From the NCBI GenBank assembly GCA_964509295.1, contig CAZDWS010000002.1, forward strand, positions 186,001-250,000: a DNA stretch of 64,000 bases, in the 5' to 3' direction. A program made the translations under genes and the position numbers. Positions 16,146 to 25,131 of the stretch are shown piece after piece (the first letter of the stretch is position 1; every line of letters starts with the position of its first letter). The DNA is from JBGSQR01 sp964509295 (GTDB taxonomy: Bacteria; Desulfobacterota; Desulfuromonadia; Geobacterales; Pseudopelobacteraceae). The notes under the pieces are model-generated. The model saw only the letters and a program-made list of their open reading frames with translations, ran no database searches and was not told where the DNA came from.

Positions 16146-17932
16146 ACGGAGTGAACGGTAAGTTTTCAGATTTGAGCCGGGCAAAAAAAACCGTCGCAGT
16201 TTGTTTTTCTCTGTTGATTCTCTGCTTCAGTGTCCCCTGTTGGGCCGGTGATGCGGGCGGGCCTGGAGAACTAATGTATCGTGAAGGGATACTGCCGTCC
16301 GGCAAACCGATGAAGGCTTCAATTGCAGGTAGCCAGAATATTCCAGGTACCACCTTCAGTTGTGTGGGCTGCCACTTGCGCAGCGGTATCGGTTCCATAG
16401 AAGAATCCACATTGTCGCCGCCTGTCAGTGGTAACAAACTGTATAAGCCATACTACCAGCATGATCCGGTTGTGCAGGATTATTCCAAAGTCAGAAAATC
16501 CATGTGGGAAGGGCGGGGACCGGTAAAGCCCATATACAGGCCCGCCTTTACGGATGAGACACTGGCAGTTGCAATCAGTAAAGGCATCAGTCCCACCGGC
16601 AGGATGTACAAGGCTGCCATGCCTCGTTATGAGCTGGGAGCGGGCGATATGGCAATTCTGATTGCGTACCTGAAAAGCCTGTCTTCAGAGGTGTCACCAG
16701 GAGTGGATAAACAGTACAAATTTATCCGTTTTGCAACCGTAATTGCCGGAGAAGTGGCAGTTGATGACCGGAAAGAGATGCTGGCCGTCCTGGACGCAAT
16801 CATCGAGCATCACAATAGAAATGCCAAAAAGAAAAACCGGCGACAGAATCTCGGTTCAGTCACCCGTGAGGCTGATTTCAATTATCCGATGTTCTCGCTC
16901 TCCCGCTGGGAGTTGCGTGGTCCGGAATCGACCTGGGCTGCGCAATTGGACGAATATTATCGTAAAGAGCCTGTTTTTGCCCTGCTGGGTGGAATTTCTG
17001 CGACAGGCTGGAGTCCGGTACATGAGTTCTGCGAGCGGAACAGAATTCCGGGTTTGCTGCCCGTAACCGACCTGCCGGTAGTATCTGAGTCTGATTGGTA
17101 CACACTATATTTCAACAAAGGTGTTTATCAGGAGGGGGATGCCATTGCCCGTTACCTGTCCGTAAATATGGGGTCTGTTGATGATGGCAAGGTACTCCAG
17201 ATTGTTGAAGATTCACCATTGGCTAAGGCGGCAGCAAAAGGTTATTCCGTGGCCTGGAAAGAGCTGGGTCGCAGGACAACGGAAACTCTCCTGCTCAAGC
17301 CGGGTGAACAGGTCAGCCATGAATTGCTTAAAATGATTGCTGAACAGAAAAAGGCCGAAATCATAATACTTTGGACATCAGGCAATACTGTTAATGCTCT
17401 GGAGGCTTTTACCCGTAGTGATAACGGCTTCAGAAAACTCTTTGTTTCTTCAACTTTGCTGCGGAAAGATTTTCGGTCGCTGCCGGAGAAAGCCAGGGAT
17501 TTTATCTTTATCAGCTATCCTTATCGACTTGACGAGGGAAATGATCTTTATACGGTCAACTCAAAATCCTGGCTGAAAAAACGCAATCTGCCTATTTCAG
17601 ACAAAAGAATTGCAACCAGGCTTTTCTCACTTTCAAACGTACTGCTTGAACCGTTTATGGTTGTGAAGAGAGACTTTAATCCAGAAGGGCTTGGAGATGG
17701 CCTTGTTACCATGGAGAACCAGTACGAGATGCTGATGCATGTCAAACGTAACTATTTTCGTGATTACCTGATGGACTTGATCGGCATGTTCAGCGACAGG
17801 CAGAGCATTGACTTTGAACGGCTCACTTTTGGTCCGGTTCAGCGTTATATTTCAAAAGGTTGCTATGTTGTTCAGCTTGCTCCCGGGACAAATTCTATGC
17901 TGATAAAAAGGAGTGATTGGCTGGTTAACTGA
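16142..17932 (+). CDS. Cytochrome c / periplasmic ligand-binding fusion protein
   Basis: The 596-residue exported protein (signal peptide about 15-35, ending CWAGD) starts with a monohaem cytochrome c domain: CVGCH at 74-78 and a likely axial Met about 160 in KAAMPRYELG. From about 190 onward the sequence has the character of a type-1 periplasmic binding fold (FALLGGISATGWSPVHEF, EIIILWTSGNTVNALEAF), as in branched-chain amino-acid receptors. I infer a haem-bearing ligand-sensing or electron-transfer protein. It is translationally coupled to the FKBP gene. The ligand is unknown, and the C-terminal fold call is from general appearance. Confidence 0.8.
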   Translation: MNGVNGKFSDLSRAKKTVAVCFSLLILCFSVPCWAGDAGGPGELMYREGILPSGKPMKASIAGSQNIPGTTFSCVGCHLRSGIGSIEESTLSPPVSGNKLYKPYYQHDPVVQDYSKVRKSMWEGRGPVKPIYRPAFTDETLAVAISKGISPTGRMYKAAMPRYELGAGDMAILIAYLKSLSSEVSPGVDKQYKFIRFATVIAGEVAVDDRKEMLAVLDAIIEHHNRNAKKKNRRQNLGSVTREADFNYPMFSLSRWELRGPESTWAAQLDEYYRKEPVFALLGGISATGWSPVHEFCERNRIPGLLPVTDLPVVSESDWYTLYFNKGVYQEGDAIARYLSVNMGSVDDGKVLQIVEDSPLAKAAAKGYSVAWKELGRRTTETLLLKPGEQVSHELLKMIAEQKKAEIIILWTSGNTVNALEAFTRSDNGFRKLFVSSTLLRKDFRSLPEKARDFIFISYPYRLDEGNDLYTVNSKSWLKKRNLPISDKRIATRLFSLSNVLLEPFMVVKRDFNPEGLGDGLVTMENQYEMLMHVKRNYFRDYLMDLIGMFSDRQSIDFERLTFGPVQRYISKGCYVVQLAPGTNSMLIKRSDWLVN

Positions 17933-17994
17933 TTTAGCAGGTATTTTATAATAATTTCAACATTCAGACCGCATTTGTTCTTAATAAAAATCCC

Positions 17995-18030
17995 CGGTTT
18001 CTCAAGCAGTAATGAGAAACCGTTTTTTTT
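17995..18030 (+). terminator. Intrinsic terminator after the cytochrome fusion operon
   Basis: A perfect 10-bp stem (CGGTTTCTCA / TGAGAAACCG) with an 8-nt loop is followed by eight T. Confidence 0.9.
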
Positions 18031-18043
18031 GTCTCATTAGTCT

Positions 18044-18058
18044 GTCTCATTGTGAGAC
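18044..18058. promoter_or_regulatory. Candidate enhancer-binding site upstream of the sigma-54 promoter
   Basis: The perfect dyad GTCTCA-TTG-TGAGAC lies about 125 bp upstream of the predicted start, with another GTCTCA half-site at 18031-18036. That is the usual position for an upstream activating sequence bound by an NtrC-type activator. The activator is not identifiable here. Confidence 0.45.
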
Positions 18059-18150
18059 GCATGTGGATGTCTGAAAATTGGTTGAGTTTTTTAGTTGGTA
18101 TATCTAGCTTGTTTTGTTGATTATTTAACTATAGTTGTAGTCCTAATGAT

Positions 18151-18166
18151 TTGGCATTGTTTTTGC
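18151..18166 (+). promoter_or_regulatory. Sigma-54 promoter of the OmpB-like gene
   Basis: TTGGCATTGTTTTTGC matches the sigma-54 consensus, with the invariant GG (18153-18154) and GC (18165-18166) separated by exactly 10 nt. Transcription would begin near 18177, leaving a leader of about 90 nt. No good sigma-70 promoter is evident in this 330-bp gap. Confidence 0.7.
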
Positions 18167-18266
18167 GAGGTAAAATCTGATTTAGTATTTCAGTAGTAAT
18201 AGTTGATCTGTTCGGATGATTGCATTGATTGAATTTTGCTTTTTAATATAATTGGAGGGAATTTCT

Positions 18267-21185
18267 ATGCGTCAAAAACCGCGACAAAGAACTCTGGGAA
18301 TGTCAGTTCTGATTTCAGGGATTTCGGTGTTTTTAATGTCTGCCTCAACGCATGCGGCAAATACTATCAACCGACCTGACTTCAGCAAGACCATACTTGA
18401 CCCTTCATCCCAGGCAGCGACCGCCTGGACAAACACGATTCCCAACGCCCTTGCCGACTATTACACTTTTAAGCCTTACTCTAATGCGGATGCTGTTGCT
18501 TTGGGCTTTCCTCCGGCCTGTGGCAATAAAACCCTTTCGACACCGGCGGATGTGAACAGTACTGCGGACTGTTACACCATATCGGTCAGAAAATTCGGTC
18601 AACCCATGTCGCTGGATTTTCTGAAAAATGTCGGTATTCCCGGTTTTCCCGGCACAGGTCTGCTTCAGGCTGACGGTATAACGCCTTTCTTTAATCATGA
18701 TACTTTAGTCGGAACATTAACCACCGCCTGGGGTTACGGCTCTGGTGGAGTCGGATGGCTGCCGAACTATCCAGCCGGACCTTCTGTAACCGGCAATGCC
18801 CCGACTACATTCCAAAATGTCACTTTTAATGCCCTTTTCGGACCTGGTCAGAATGGTGACCCAAATGCCACAGGACTCTGGCACTTTCCGGCGCCGTCTA
18901 TCAAAGGCATCAAAAATCGTCCTGTTTATGTGCAATGGCTGAATGATCTTCCCAACGAGCGGCCAGAAGGGCATGATCCTTCGGTGGACTGCGGAGTCAA
19001 CGCGCCGAGCTGCTATCCTTACAACCGTGTTATTACGCATGTGCATGGCGCCCATGTTACTCCGGAAAGCGATGGACTGGCCACCGCCTGGTACACCCCC
19101 AACTTTGCGCTGCAGGGCGAAAACGCCTTTCCGCTGTCAGCATTTACCGGTTATGGCCCCCGTGGTACCTACAAATACCCCATGACGCAAGAGGCCGGTA
19201 CCATCTGGTATCACGACCATGCCGTTGGCACTACACACTTGAACACAAATATGGGTATAGCCGGATTTTTCCCGATTACGGATTTGAATGAACAATCTCT
19301 CTTGACTCCGACTGCCGGTCCGGCCAAAGCCCTGCCAAACACTTTGTATGACTTTGGTTTTGCCATGCAGGATCGACACTTTGATATAAATGGCCAGATG
19401 GTTATGCCCGATTACGGTATTTACAATGTGGCTGATCCGGCTTGTACCTTTGATCCGGCAACTGAATTGCCTAATCCGCAGACCTGTCCACGTTTGCAAT
19501 GGATGAAGGATGTGGACGGACATTTGATCCCATATGTGGCCGGAAGTCCACTTCTGGCCAATGCCAACAATCAGGGGCCACCCAATTTGACCGGACCTTT
19601 TGAAATACCGGGTCAGGGGGCACCATTTCCTGCCGCCAGCGCGACTCTGGAATACTTCGGCAACATGCCGGTTGTCAACGGTGTAACCTATGGAAAAATT
19701 GATGTGGAAAACCGGGTAAATCGTATGCGCTTTATCGGCGGTACTGATTCGCGTGTTTTTATCATGCAGCTGAAAACCGTTGTCAATGGCTCGCCGAATG
19801 ATCCGTCATCAGTATTGGTTCCATTCTATCAGGTCGGTTCAGAACAGGGACTGCTTAACAAACCGGTTAAGCGGGACTATATTGATCTGATGCCGGGCGA
19901 ACGTGTTGATGTGCTGGTGGATTTTAGCAGCCTTGCTGCCGGAACCAAAGTGCGGATGGTTAACCTTGGCGGGGATGAACCTTATGCCGGTCTTCAGGAC
20001 TTTCTGGCCGGTGCCATTGTGCCCTCTTTGGAGATACCGGAAATTATGGAATTCAGCATTATTGCCAAATCGGGCAATACGGATTCAATGCCACCGGCTA
20101 CGCTGGCTGCATCAACGGGAACACCGCTTCGCCCACAGACAGTTGCCCTTGCCGATGGTTCCGGTAAACCGATAGTGCTTCATGGAACTCCGGTTGTAAC
20201 ACGCAACGTTTCGTTGATCGAAATAACCGACCAGTATGGACGTACCATGCCGACTATCGATGGTCGTGGTTTCCTGCCACCCGGAGTGCCCACAACCGAG
20301 ATCATCTACCCGAATCAGGTTGAACAATGGGATATCATTAATACGTCCGTTGATGCCCATCCGATGCACATTCATCAGGTTGCATTCCAGACGATCAACC
20401 GTCAGGCGATTGATCTGTTTGTTGCTCCGGTAACTGATGTTTTGAACCAGAAGTTCTCTCCATCACAGTATACGGCTGCCGGCGCTGTGTTGCCGGCCGA
20501 AGAGTGGGAAAAAGGTGAGAAGGATACAATTCAATGCCCACCGGGATATGTGACCAGGGTTCGCACTGTTTTTGATCTGGCAGGCGACTATGTATGGCAC
20601 TGTCATATTCTTTCCCATGAAGAACATGATATGATGCGTCCGTTTACGGTGGCAACACAGGCACCTGCGCCGGTTTTTGTTAATGTGCTGCCAACAATTC
20701 TGGATACGCCTTCATATGCGGTTGCCTGGGGTGGTTCCTCATTGGCAGGGGCACAGTTCGAGTTGCAACAGTCAGCTGACCTGGGTATTTCTTTTACAAC
20801 AATTTATACCGGACCAGCGACAAAACTGGATCTGTTCAAGCCGGCTCCGGGCGGCAAATTCATGTACCGGGTCAGAGTCATTGCACCACCGTTTTCCCCA
20901 AGCGATTTCAGATCAACAACAACTGATGCCCAGTTTTCTCCTGTGGCAACAATTGATGTCAGCTATACCGGTGTTGCCCAGGTTCCGGCAGTTTATTCGA
21001 CCGCCGATGCTATTCTTGCTCTAAGAGCAATAGTTAATCTTTCAACTCCGACCGCAGCTCAAAAGGCGCGTATAGATGTGGCGCCGGTAGTATCCGGCAT
21101 ATCCACACCAGACAACGTAATAGATTTAAGTGATGCATTGACGATTCTCTATGATGTGGTTGGAAAGCAGAAAATTGCCTTCTGA
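18267..21185 (+). CDS. ompB: OmpB-like multicopper oxidase with dockerin-like C-terminus
   Basis: The 972-residue exported protein has four copper-binding blocks: THVHGAHVTPESDG (about 256), WYHDHAVGTTHLN (about 312), HPMHIHQVAFQ (about 697) and WHCHILSHEEHDMMRPF (about 775). These supply the type 1 and trinuclear sites. It resembles Geobacter OmpB, an outer-surface multicopper protein required for Fe(III)/Mn(IV) oxide reduction. The last 65 residues (RIDVAPVVSGISTPDNVIDL, SDALTILYDVVG) look like a degenerate dockerin module. ATG 18267 follows GGAGGGA; an in-frame TTG at 18252 is upstream of the RBS. The gene has a sigma-54 promoter. The next gene is a lipoprotein that may be its docking partner. 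Confidence 0.92.
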   Translation: MRQKPRQRTLGMSVLISGISVFLMSASTHAANTINRPDFSKTILDPSSQAATAWTNTIPNALADYYTFKPYSNADAVALGFPPACGNKTLSTPADVNSTADCYTISVRKFGQPMSLDFLKNVGIPGFPGTGLLQADGITPFFNHDTLVGTLTTAWGYGSGGVGWLPNYPAGPSVTGNAPTTFQNVTFNALFGPGQNGDPNATGLWHFPAPSIKGIKNRPVYVQWLNDLPNERPEGHDPSVDCGVNAPSCYPYNRVITHVHGAHVTPESDGLATAWYTPNFALQGENAFPLSAFTGYGPRGTYKYPMTQEAGTIWYHDHAVGTTHLNTNMGIAGFFPITDLNEQSLLTPTAGPAKALPNTLYDFGFAMQDRHFDINGQMVMPDYGIYNVADPACTFDPATELPNPQTCPRLQWMKDVDGHLIPYVAGSPLLANANNQGPPNLTGPFEIPGQGAPFPAASATLEYFGNMPVVNGVTYGKIDVENRVNRMRFIGGTDSRVFIMQLKTVVNGSPNDPSSVLVPFYQVGSEQGLLNKPVKRDYIDLMPGERVDVLVDFSSLAAGTKVRMVNLGGDEPYAGLQDFLAGAIVPSLEIPEIMEFSIIAKSGNTDSMPPATLAASTGTPLRPQTVALADGSGKPIVLHGTPVVTRNVSLIEITDQYGRTMPTIDGRGFLPPGVPTTEIIYPNQVEQWDIINTSVDAHPMHIHQVAFQTINRQAIDLFVAPVTDVLNQKFSPSQYTAAGAVLPAEEWEKGEKDTIQCPPGYVTRVRTVFDLAGDYVWHCHILSHEEHDMMRPFTVATQAPAPVFVNVLPTILDTPSYAVAWGGSSLAGAQFELQQSADLGISFTTIYTGPATKLDLFKPAPGGKFMYRVRVIAPPFSPSDFRSTTTDAQFSPVATIDVSYTGVAQVPAVYSTADAILALRAIVNLSTPTAAQKARIDVAPVVSGISTPDNVIDLSDALTILYDVVGKQKIAF

Positions 21186-21227
21186 TAGATGGAATTGAAA
21201 TAAAAATATCTCGAATGGAGAATAATC

Positions 21228-21710
21228 ATGAAACTTAAATATATTTACTTTGCGTTGTTGTCAGTCTGCATGACCTTTATTGCCGGATGTGGAGGTGGGG
21301 GTGACAGTACTCCTGCTGCAACACAGCCCACACTGGTAACCTTGAAATTGACCACGACCGGAACTCTGCCGGCAGCTACGGCAATTGGCGGTATTGCGGT
21401 CACAATTACTGCAAACCCGTCCACCGGGTTGACGATTGCAGATGCGGATGTTTCTGCTACCGGTGTTGCAACAGGTCTGCTTCTGTCACCAACAACATCC
21501 AACGTCGCAGCTGTAGTTGTTGCGTTTGCCGATGCAACCGGTATACCTGTTGGAGAGTTTGCTACAGTGAAATATCATATTGCGGCTGGCACTATCCCGG
21601 TTGCAGGAAATTTTACTGTTAGCTTGAACGAAGTGATTAAGGATGCAAATACACCTGTACAGACACTTCCGGGTATCGGTGTGAGTATTCAGAGCATTTC
21701 TATTCAGTAA
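21228..21710 (+). CDS. Lipoprotein with cohesin-like domain
   Basis: The 160-residue protein has a lipobox (IAGC, Cys about 21) followed by GGGGDS. The mature part is Thr/Ala/Val-rich and beta-stranded. Blocks such as TAIGGIAVTITANPSTGLTI, VAAVVVAFADATGIPVGEFA and SLNEVIKDANTPVQTLPG follow the layout of a cohesin domain. It lies 42 bp after ompB with RBS ATGGAG, inside the same terminator (21745-21781). With the dockerin-like end of OmpB, this suggests an outer-membrane anchor for the oxidase. The cohesin call is by eye and could be wrong; a generic beta-sandwich is the alternative. Confidence 0.65.
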   Translation: MKLKYIYFALLSVCMTFIAGCGGGGDSTPAATQPTLVTLKLTTTGTLPAATAIGGIAVTITANPSTGLTIADADVSATGVATGLLLSPTTSNVAAVVVAFADATGIPVGEFATVKYHIAAGTIPVAGNFTVSLNEVIKDANTPVQTLPGIGVSIQSISIQ

Positions 21711-21744
21711 ATTCAAACAATACAAAATAGACTGAAATTACTTT

Positions 21745-21781
21745 CAGGCCTGCAGATCATTCTGCAGGCCTGTTTTGTTTT
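21745..21781 (+). terminator. Intrinsic terminator after the ompB unit
   Basis: A perfect 12-bp stem (CAGGCCTGCAGA / TCTGCAGGCCTG) with a TCAT loop is followed by TTTTGTTTT. Confidence 0.9.
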
Positions 21782-21899
21782 CTGGCTTAAAATACAATTT
21801 AAGGGTGCTAATTATCAGTTCCAAATGCTATAAAGATTTCTACTCTGGCTTGAACTCAATTATTGAAAGTAGTAAAAAATCAAAAACAGGAGCAGGTTC

Positions 21900-23324
21900 A
21901 TGAAATTATCAATGCTATTGACCGCAATAATGATTGGCTTCTTTGCCACATCTGTTTCGGCCGAATTGTGCGGGAAGTATCAGGAAAAAGAAACGGGAGC
22001 AGTTCTGGAATTTCAGAATGATGGAACTGTCCGGGAGTACAAAGGCGGAGGTCTGCTGCAATCAACCGGTCTCTATTATCTGGGTGGTTCGACACTTGGT
22101 ATCCGCAATGTTGAAAACAACCTTGGAGAAAACTATCGGGTTTCAACTGATGGCAAGAAGCTATCACTGATCGACACCAAATGGGGCGACAAAAATTTTG
22201 ATTCCCTGCAACCCTTCAACTGCGTAGCACTGCCGGAACTGAAATATCTGGTAAAGCCGGTTTGTGATTACGGCAGGGAAGCTGAATGTTGTGCTAGTGG
22301 TGATATAGGTGCATGTGTAAAGTCTGCGGCTGCAAAAGAAGATATGGCTGCGTTAAAGCGGTACTGTAGTATCCGGCCTGACGCCTGCCTGGCTCTGATG
22401 GAAAAATATCAGAAAGCTGCCAATCCGTCCGATGGACTATTCAACCTGCATGCCGAGAAAAAACCTTTAACTTTAAAACAATTGCAGGAGTTTGACGCTT
22501 CCTGTGCAAAACATCAAACACCTGAACTTTGTCAGAAAACTCTGGAACAACTTTGGCTGGCAAATAGATTCGTGCAGGCCCGTGATCTCCTGGGACGAAT
22601 GTGCAGATTAAAAATAGATGAAAATTCCTGTCTCCGGTTCCAGCAGTTGAGCAACCTTAAGCTGGATAATCGGGCGGAGCAGGCTTCAGCTGTTCCTTGC
22701 GGAGAGTTCAAAGGTACTGTTTTGTCACTGATCGGAACGTTGGACTTTACGGACAGAGGGCTTTTGGCACTTGGTATGGAGAGCAAGGTCCGCGCAAGAA
22801 TCGAGGATGGCCTGGTTAAAATACGTCATGACAAGGGTGGAGACTTTGTTTTTGCCAAGTTGGGTGAAGATGTACTGCTTGGATTAGACAGCTGGAATCA
22901 GTATGAGGTCTATCGGAGAGAAATATTACCATCAAAAACATGCCTGCCACCGGTTGCGTATGTCGAACAACCGCTTTCCTCCGGTTGTGGCCTTGACAAA
23001 AATCCCAAAGATTGCTGCGATAATGATGATACTCAGGGTTGTAATCGGCTGGGAAGTATGGCTGCCCTGAAAAATGACTGGAAGGCTGCGGCTATCCAAT
23101 ATGAAAAGGTCTGTAGCAAAGGTGTGCGTATCGGTTGCGAAAACTGGATTTATACTGTCGGTAAAACAGGAGATGACCAGGGTGTGGAAAGCGGGCTGCA
23201 GCGATTGTGCAAAAATGACGGACAGCATGTGGCCTGCGACATGCTTGAGTTGAACAGCATTCAGAAGATGATGCTGCTGTTTGCAATGGAAGAGGTCATG
23301 AAAGATATAAAAAGTCCCAAGTAA
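21900..23324 (+). CDS. Exported cysteine-rich repeat protein, unknown function
   Basis: The 474-residue protein has a signal peptide (ending SVSAEL). It begins with a small beta domain (CGKYQEKETGAVLEFQNDGT), repeated later as CGEFKGTVLSLIGTLDFTD. Between and after are helical, cysteine-paired segments (AECCASGDIGACVKSAAAKE, DCCDNDDTQGCNRLGSMAA, IQYEKVCSKGVRIGCENW) that resemble disulfide-bridged Sel1/TPR-like repeats of the HcpA kind. The even cysteine pairing suggests oxidative folding in the periplasm. It heads a three-gene run of exported unknowns. No enzymatic motif was seen. Confidence 0.75.
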   Translation: MKLSMLLTAIMIGFFATSVSAELCGKYQEKETGAVLEFQNDGTVREYKGGGLLQSTGLYYLGGSTLGIRNVENNLGENYRVSTDGKKLSLIDTKWGDKNFDSLQPFNCVALPELKYLVKPVCDYGREAECCASGDIGACVKSAAAKEDMAALKRYCSIRPDACLALMEKYQKAANPSDGLFNLHAEKKPLTLKQLQEFDASCAKHQTPELCQKTLEQLWLANRFVQARDLLGRMCRLKIDENSCLRFQQLSNLKLDNRAEQASAVPCGEFKGTVLSLIGTLDFTDRGLLALGMESKVRARIEDGLVKIRHDKGGDFVFAKLGEDVLLGLDSWNQYEVYRREILPSKTCLPPVAYVEQPLSSGCGLDKNPKDCCDNDDTQGCNRLGSMAALKNDWKAAAIQYEKVCSKGVRIGCENWIYTVGKTGDDQGVESGLQRLCKNDGQHVACDMLELNSIQKMMLLFAMEEVMKDIKSPK

Positions 23325-23341
23325 CTATAAAAGAGGATGTA

Positions 23342-24463
23342 ATGATAAAACAAAATGCTTTACTGCTGATTTTTCTGATCTGTATCTGCTGCATCGGGCA
23401 GGCTCGTGCAGAAAACAGTTCAACTCTCCCTGGCCATTACTATCTGGAAGGTGTGAGTGAAGTTGGTTCAGAATTGTTGCTGCTACCCAACGGCAGGTAT
23501 CAATGGATACTGGCCTATGGCGCACTTGATTACAATTCAGAGGGGAACTGGAGTCAGAAGGCTGGCCGGGTTGTTCTCATAGCCGATCCTGCGAAGGAAA
23601 AAAAGACTCTGTTTAGTTTTGACAATACAAGTCCTTTATTGCAATGGGATGTACGCGCAGAGCAGTTGTTGCAGGATGACCTGTTCCGTGTTGAAGAACA
23701 ACGGGTTTTTGCCCGTTGTCCGTTTCTGAATATTGATGAGTATGCAAGTTCACCCGGGTTAGTAAGTGATCTGCAGTCGGTCGAACTTAAAGACAATGTG
23801 CGTAACGCGCAGGCTGAACTGGTGACTGCCAAGGCTGATTTTGAAAAATTGGCTGAACAGGCCATGAAGCAGGCTGTCAGAGAACCACTGGCGGCAGAAA
23901 GCGCAATTGCATTGAAAAATGCAGAGTTGTCAATGGCTAAAGCGGTGGCAGCCATGGGCCGCTTTCAGAGCGCATGGGCTGCAGTTAAAGATAGCCATTG
24001 GGCCGCGCGTTTACCGGTTCCGGCAAAACCGGTGCTCATAATGCCTGAAGAATGCATTATAACTGAAAAGCCAGCTGTTGATCCTGGCAAAAGTGCCTCT
24101 TTCAGAGGCGGACACGCAGTTAAAGTCGGAGATAAGGATGGCGGATTGAATTTTGGTGAAATTCAAGTTGAATTTGTTTTCTCAGACGGACACGTTGAAA
24201 AGAGAGTTACCGGAAGAAACGGCCGGGCAGTGGTTGCTTTGCGCCCCTCTGCAGCATTGCAAAAAATTCTTCTTAGCTTTGTAAGCGAGTCACGCGCAGC
24301 CGAAGCTTTAATAGTTCCGCCGGGCGATGCAATTGGTAACATTTTTATGATTAATTTTGATTACCAGGCTTTTGCCAAACCTTTTTTCAGCCGTATGGAA
24401 TTGGAAGTTGACGGCAATAAACTGTATTATGCCGTATTTGACGGTAGTTACGTTAAGCGATAG
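23342..24463 (+). CDS. Exported protein of unknown function
   Basis: The 373-residue protein has a signal peptide (ending ARAEN). The first 110 residues are beta-rich (GHYYLEGVSEVGSELLLLPN, GALDYNSEGNWSQKAGRVVL). This looks like a lipocalin or copper-homeostasis-like small barrel that measures composition against a reference, but I cannot assign it. Residues about 135-200 are a charged coiled coil (ELVTAKADFEKLAEQAMKQA). The C-terminal third is again beta-rich. RBS GAGGATGT precedes the ATG, 17 bp after the previous gene, so it is in the same operon. Confidence 0.7.
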   Translation: MIKQNALLLIFLICICCIGQARAENSSTLPGHYYLEGVSEVGSELLLLPNGRYQWILAYGALDYNSEGNWSQKAGRVVLIADPAKEKKTLFSFDNTSPLLQWDVRAEQLLQDDLFRVEEQRVFARCPFLNIDEYASSPGLVSDLQSVELKDNVRNAQAELVTAKADFEKLAEQAMKQAVREPLAAESAIALKNAELSMAKAVAAMGRFQSAWAAVKDSHWAARLPVPAKPVLIMPEECIITEKPAVDPGKSASFRGGHAVKVGDKDGGLNFGEIQVEFVFSDGHVEKRVTGRNGRAVVALRPSAALQKILLSFVSESRAAEALIVPPGDAIGNIFMINFDYQAFAKPFFSRMELEVDGNKLYYAVFDGSYVKR

Positions 24464-24502
24464 TCTGCATGGCATGCTAAAATAAAGCTAACAAGGTGAC
24501 CA

Positions 24503-25081
24503 ATGTATAAACTTGTAATCATTTTATTCTGCCTGTTCATAAACTCAGAGGCTAATGCTGAATCAGATTATGTTGATGACGCAAAGATACCTGCTGAAAT
24601 CCGCAGTTTTATTCTGCCGGATACACATTTACTTGCCATTGAAACAGCCGACCTCAACCGGGATGGGCTGGATGATTATCTGCTGGTGCTGGAAAAACCC
24701 AATGTGGAAGAGGAACAGCGTCCTTTGCTGATTCTGATCCGGTTGATAGATGGTACCTTGAGGCTGGTTAAACAGAACAACAAGGCTGTCTACTGTTCCA
24801 GTTGCGGCGGCATGATGGGAGATCCTTTTCAGGGAGTTAAGGCGGGGAAGGGGACATTTACAATTTCGCACTATGGCGGCAGTGGCTGGCGCTGGTCTGT
24901 GGAGACGACCTTTAACTATTCCAAAAAGGATCAGACCTGGCAGCTTGTACTTGTGCAGAATGACTCGTTTCATGTAAGTGATCCGGAAGATGCAACGACA
25001 AAGAGTTATAAGCCACCAAAGGATTACGGTAAAATTGATTTTGCTGATTTTGATCCTGAGACGTATCTGAAAAAGCGTTAG
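24503..25081 (+). CDS. Exported protein of unknown function with FG-GAP-like calcium loop
   Basis: The 192-residue protein has a signal peptide (ending NAESD). The motif LAIETADLNRDGLDDYLLVL is a D-x-N-x-D-G-x-x-D calcium loop as found in FG-GAP/VCBS repeats; only one copy is present. Further features are a CSSCGG pair and FTISHYGGSGWRWS. RBS AAGGTGA precedes the ATG. It closes the 21900-25081 run and is followed by a terminator. Similar proteins occur as stand-alone 'VCBS-like' exported proteins of unknown role. Confidence 0.7.
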   Translation: MYKLVIILFCLFINSEANAESDYVDDAKIPAEIRSFILPDTHLLAIETADLNRDGLDDYLLVLEKPNVEEEQRPLLILIRLIDGTLRLVKQNNKAVYCSSCGGMMGDPFQGVKAGKGTFTISHYGGSGWRWSVETTFNYSKKDQTWQLVLVQNDSFHVSDPEDATTKSYKPPKDYGKIDFADFDPETYLKKR

Positions 25082-25099
25082 GGATTGGATGAATGGAAG

Positions 25100-25131
25100 A
25101 TGCCGCCGGAGTTGCCGGCGGCATGATTGTT
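25100..25131 (+). terminator. Intrinsic terminator
   Basis: A perfect 10-bp stem (ATGCCGCCGG / CCGGCGGCAT) with a 5-nt loop is followed by GATTGTTTT. It lies between convergent genes and probably serves the plus-strand operon. Confidence 0.7.
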
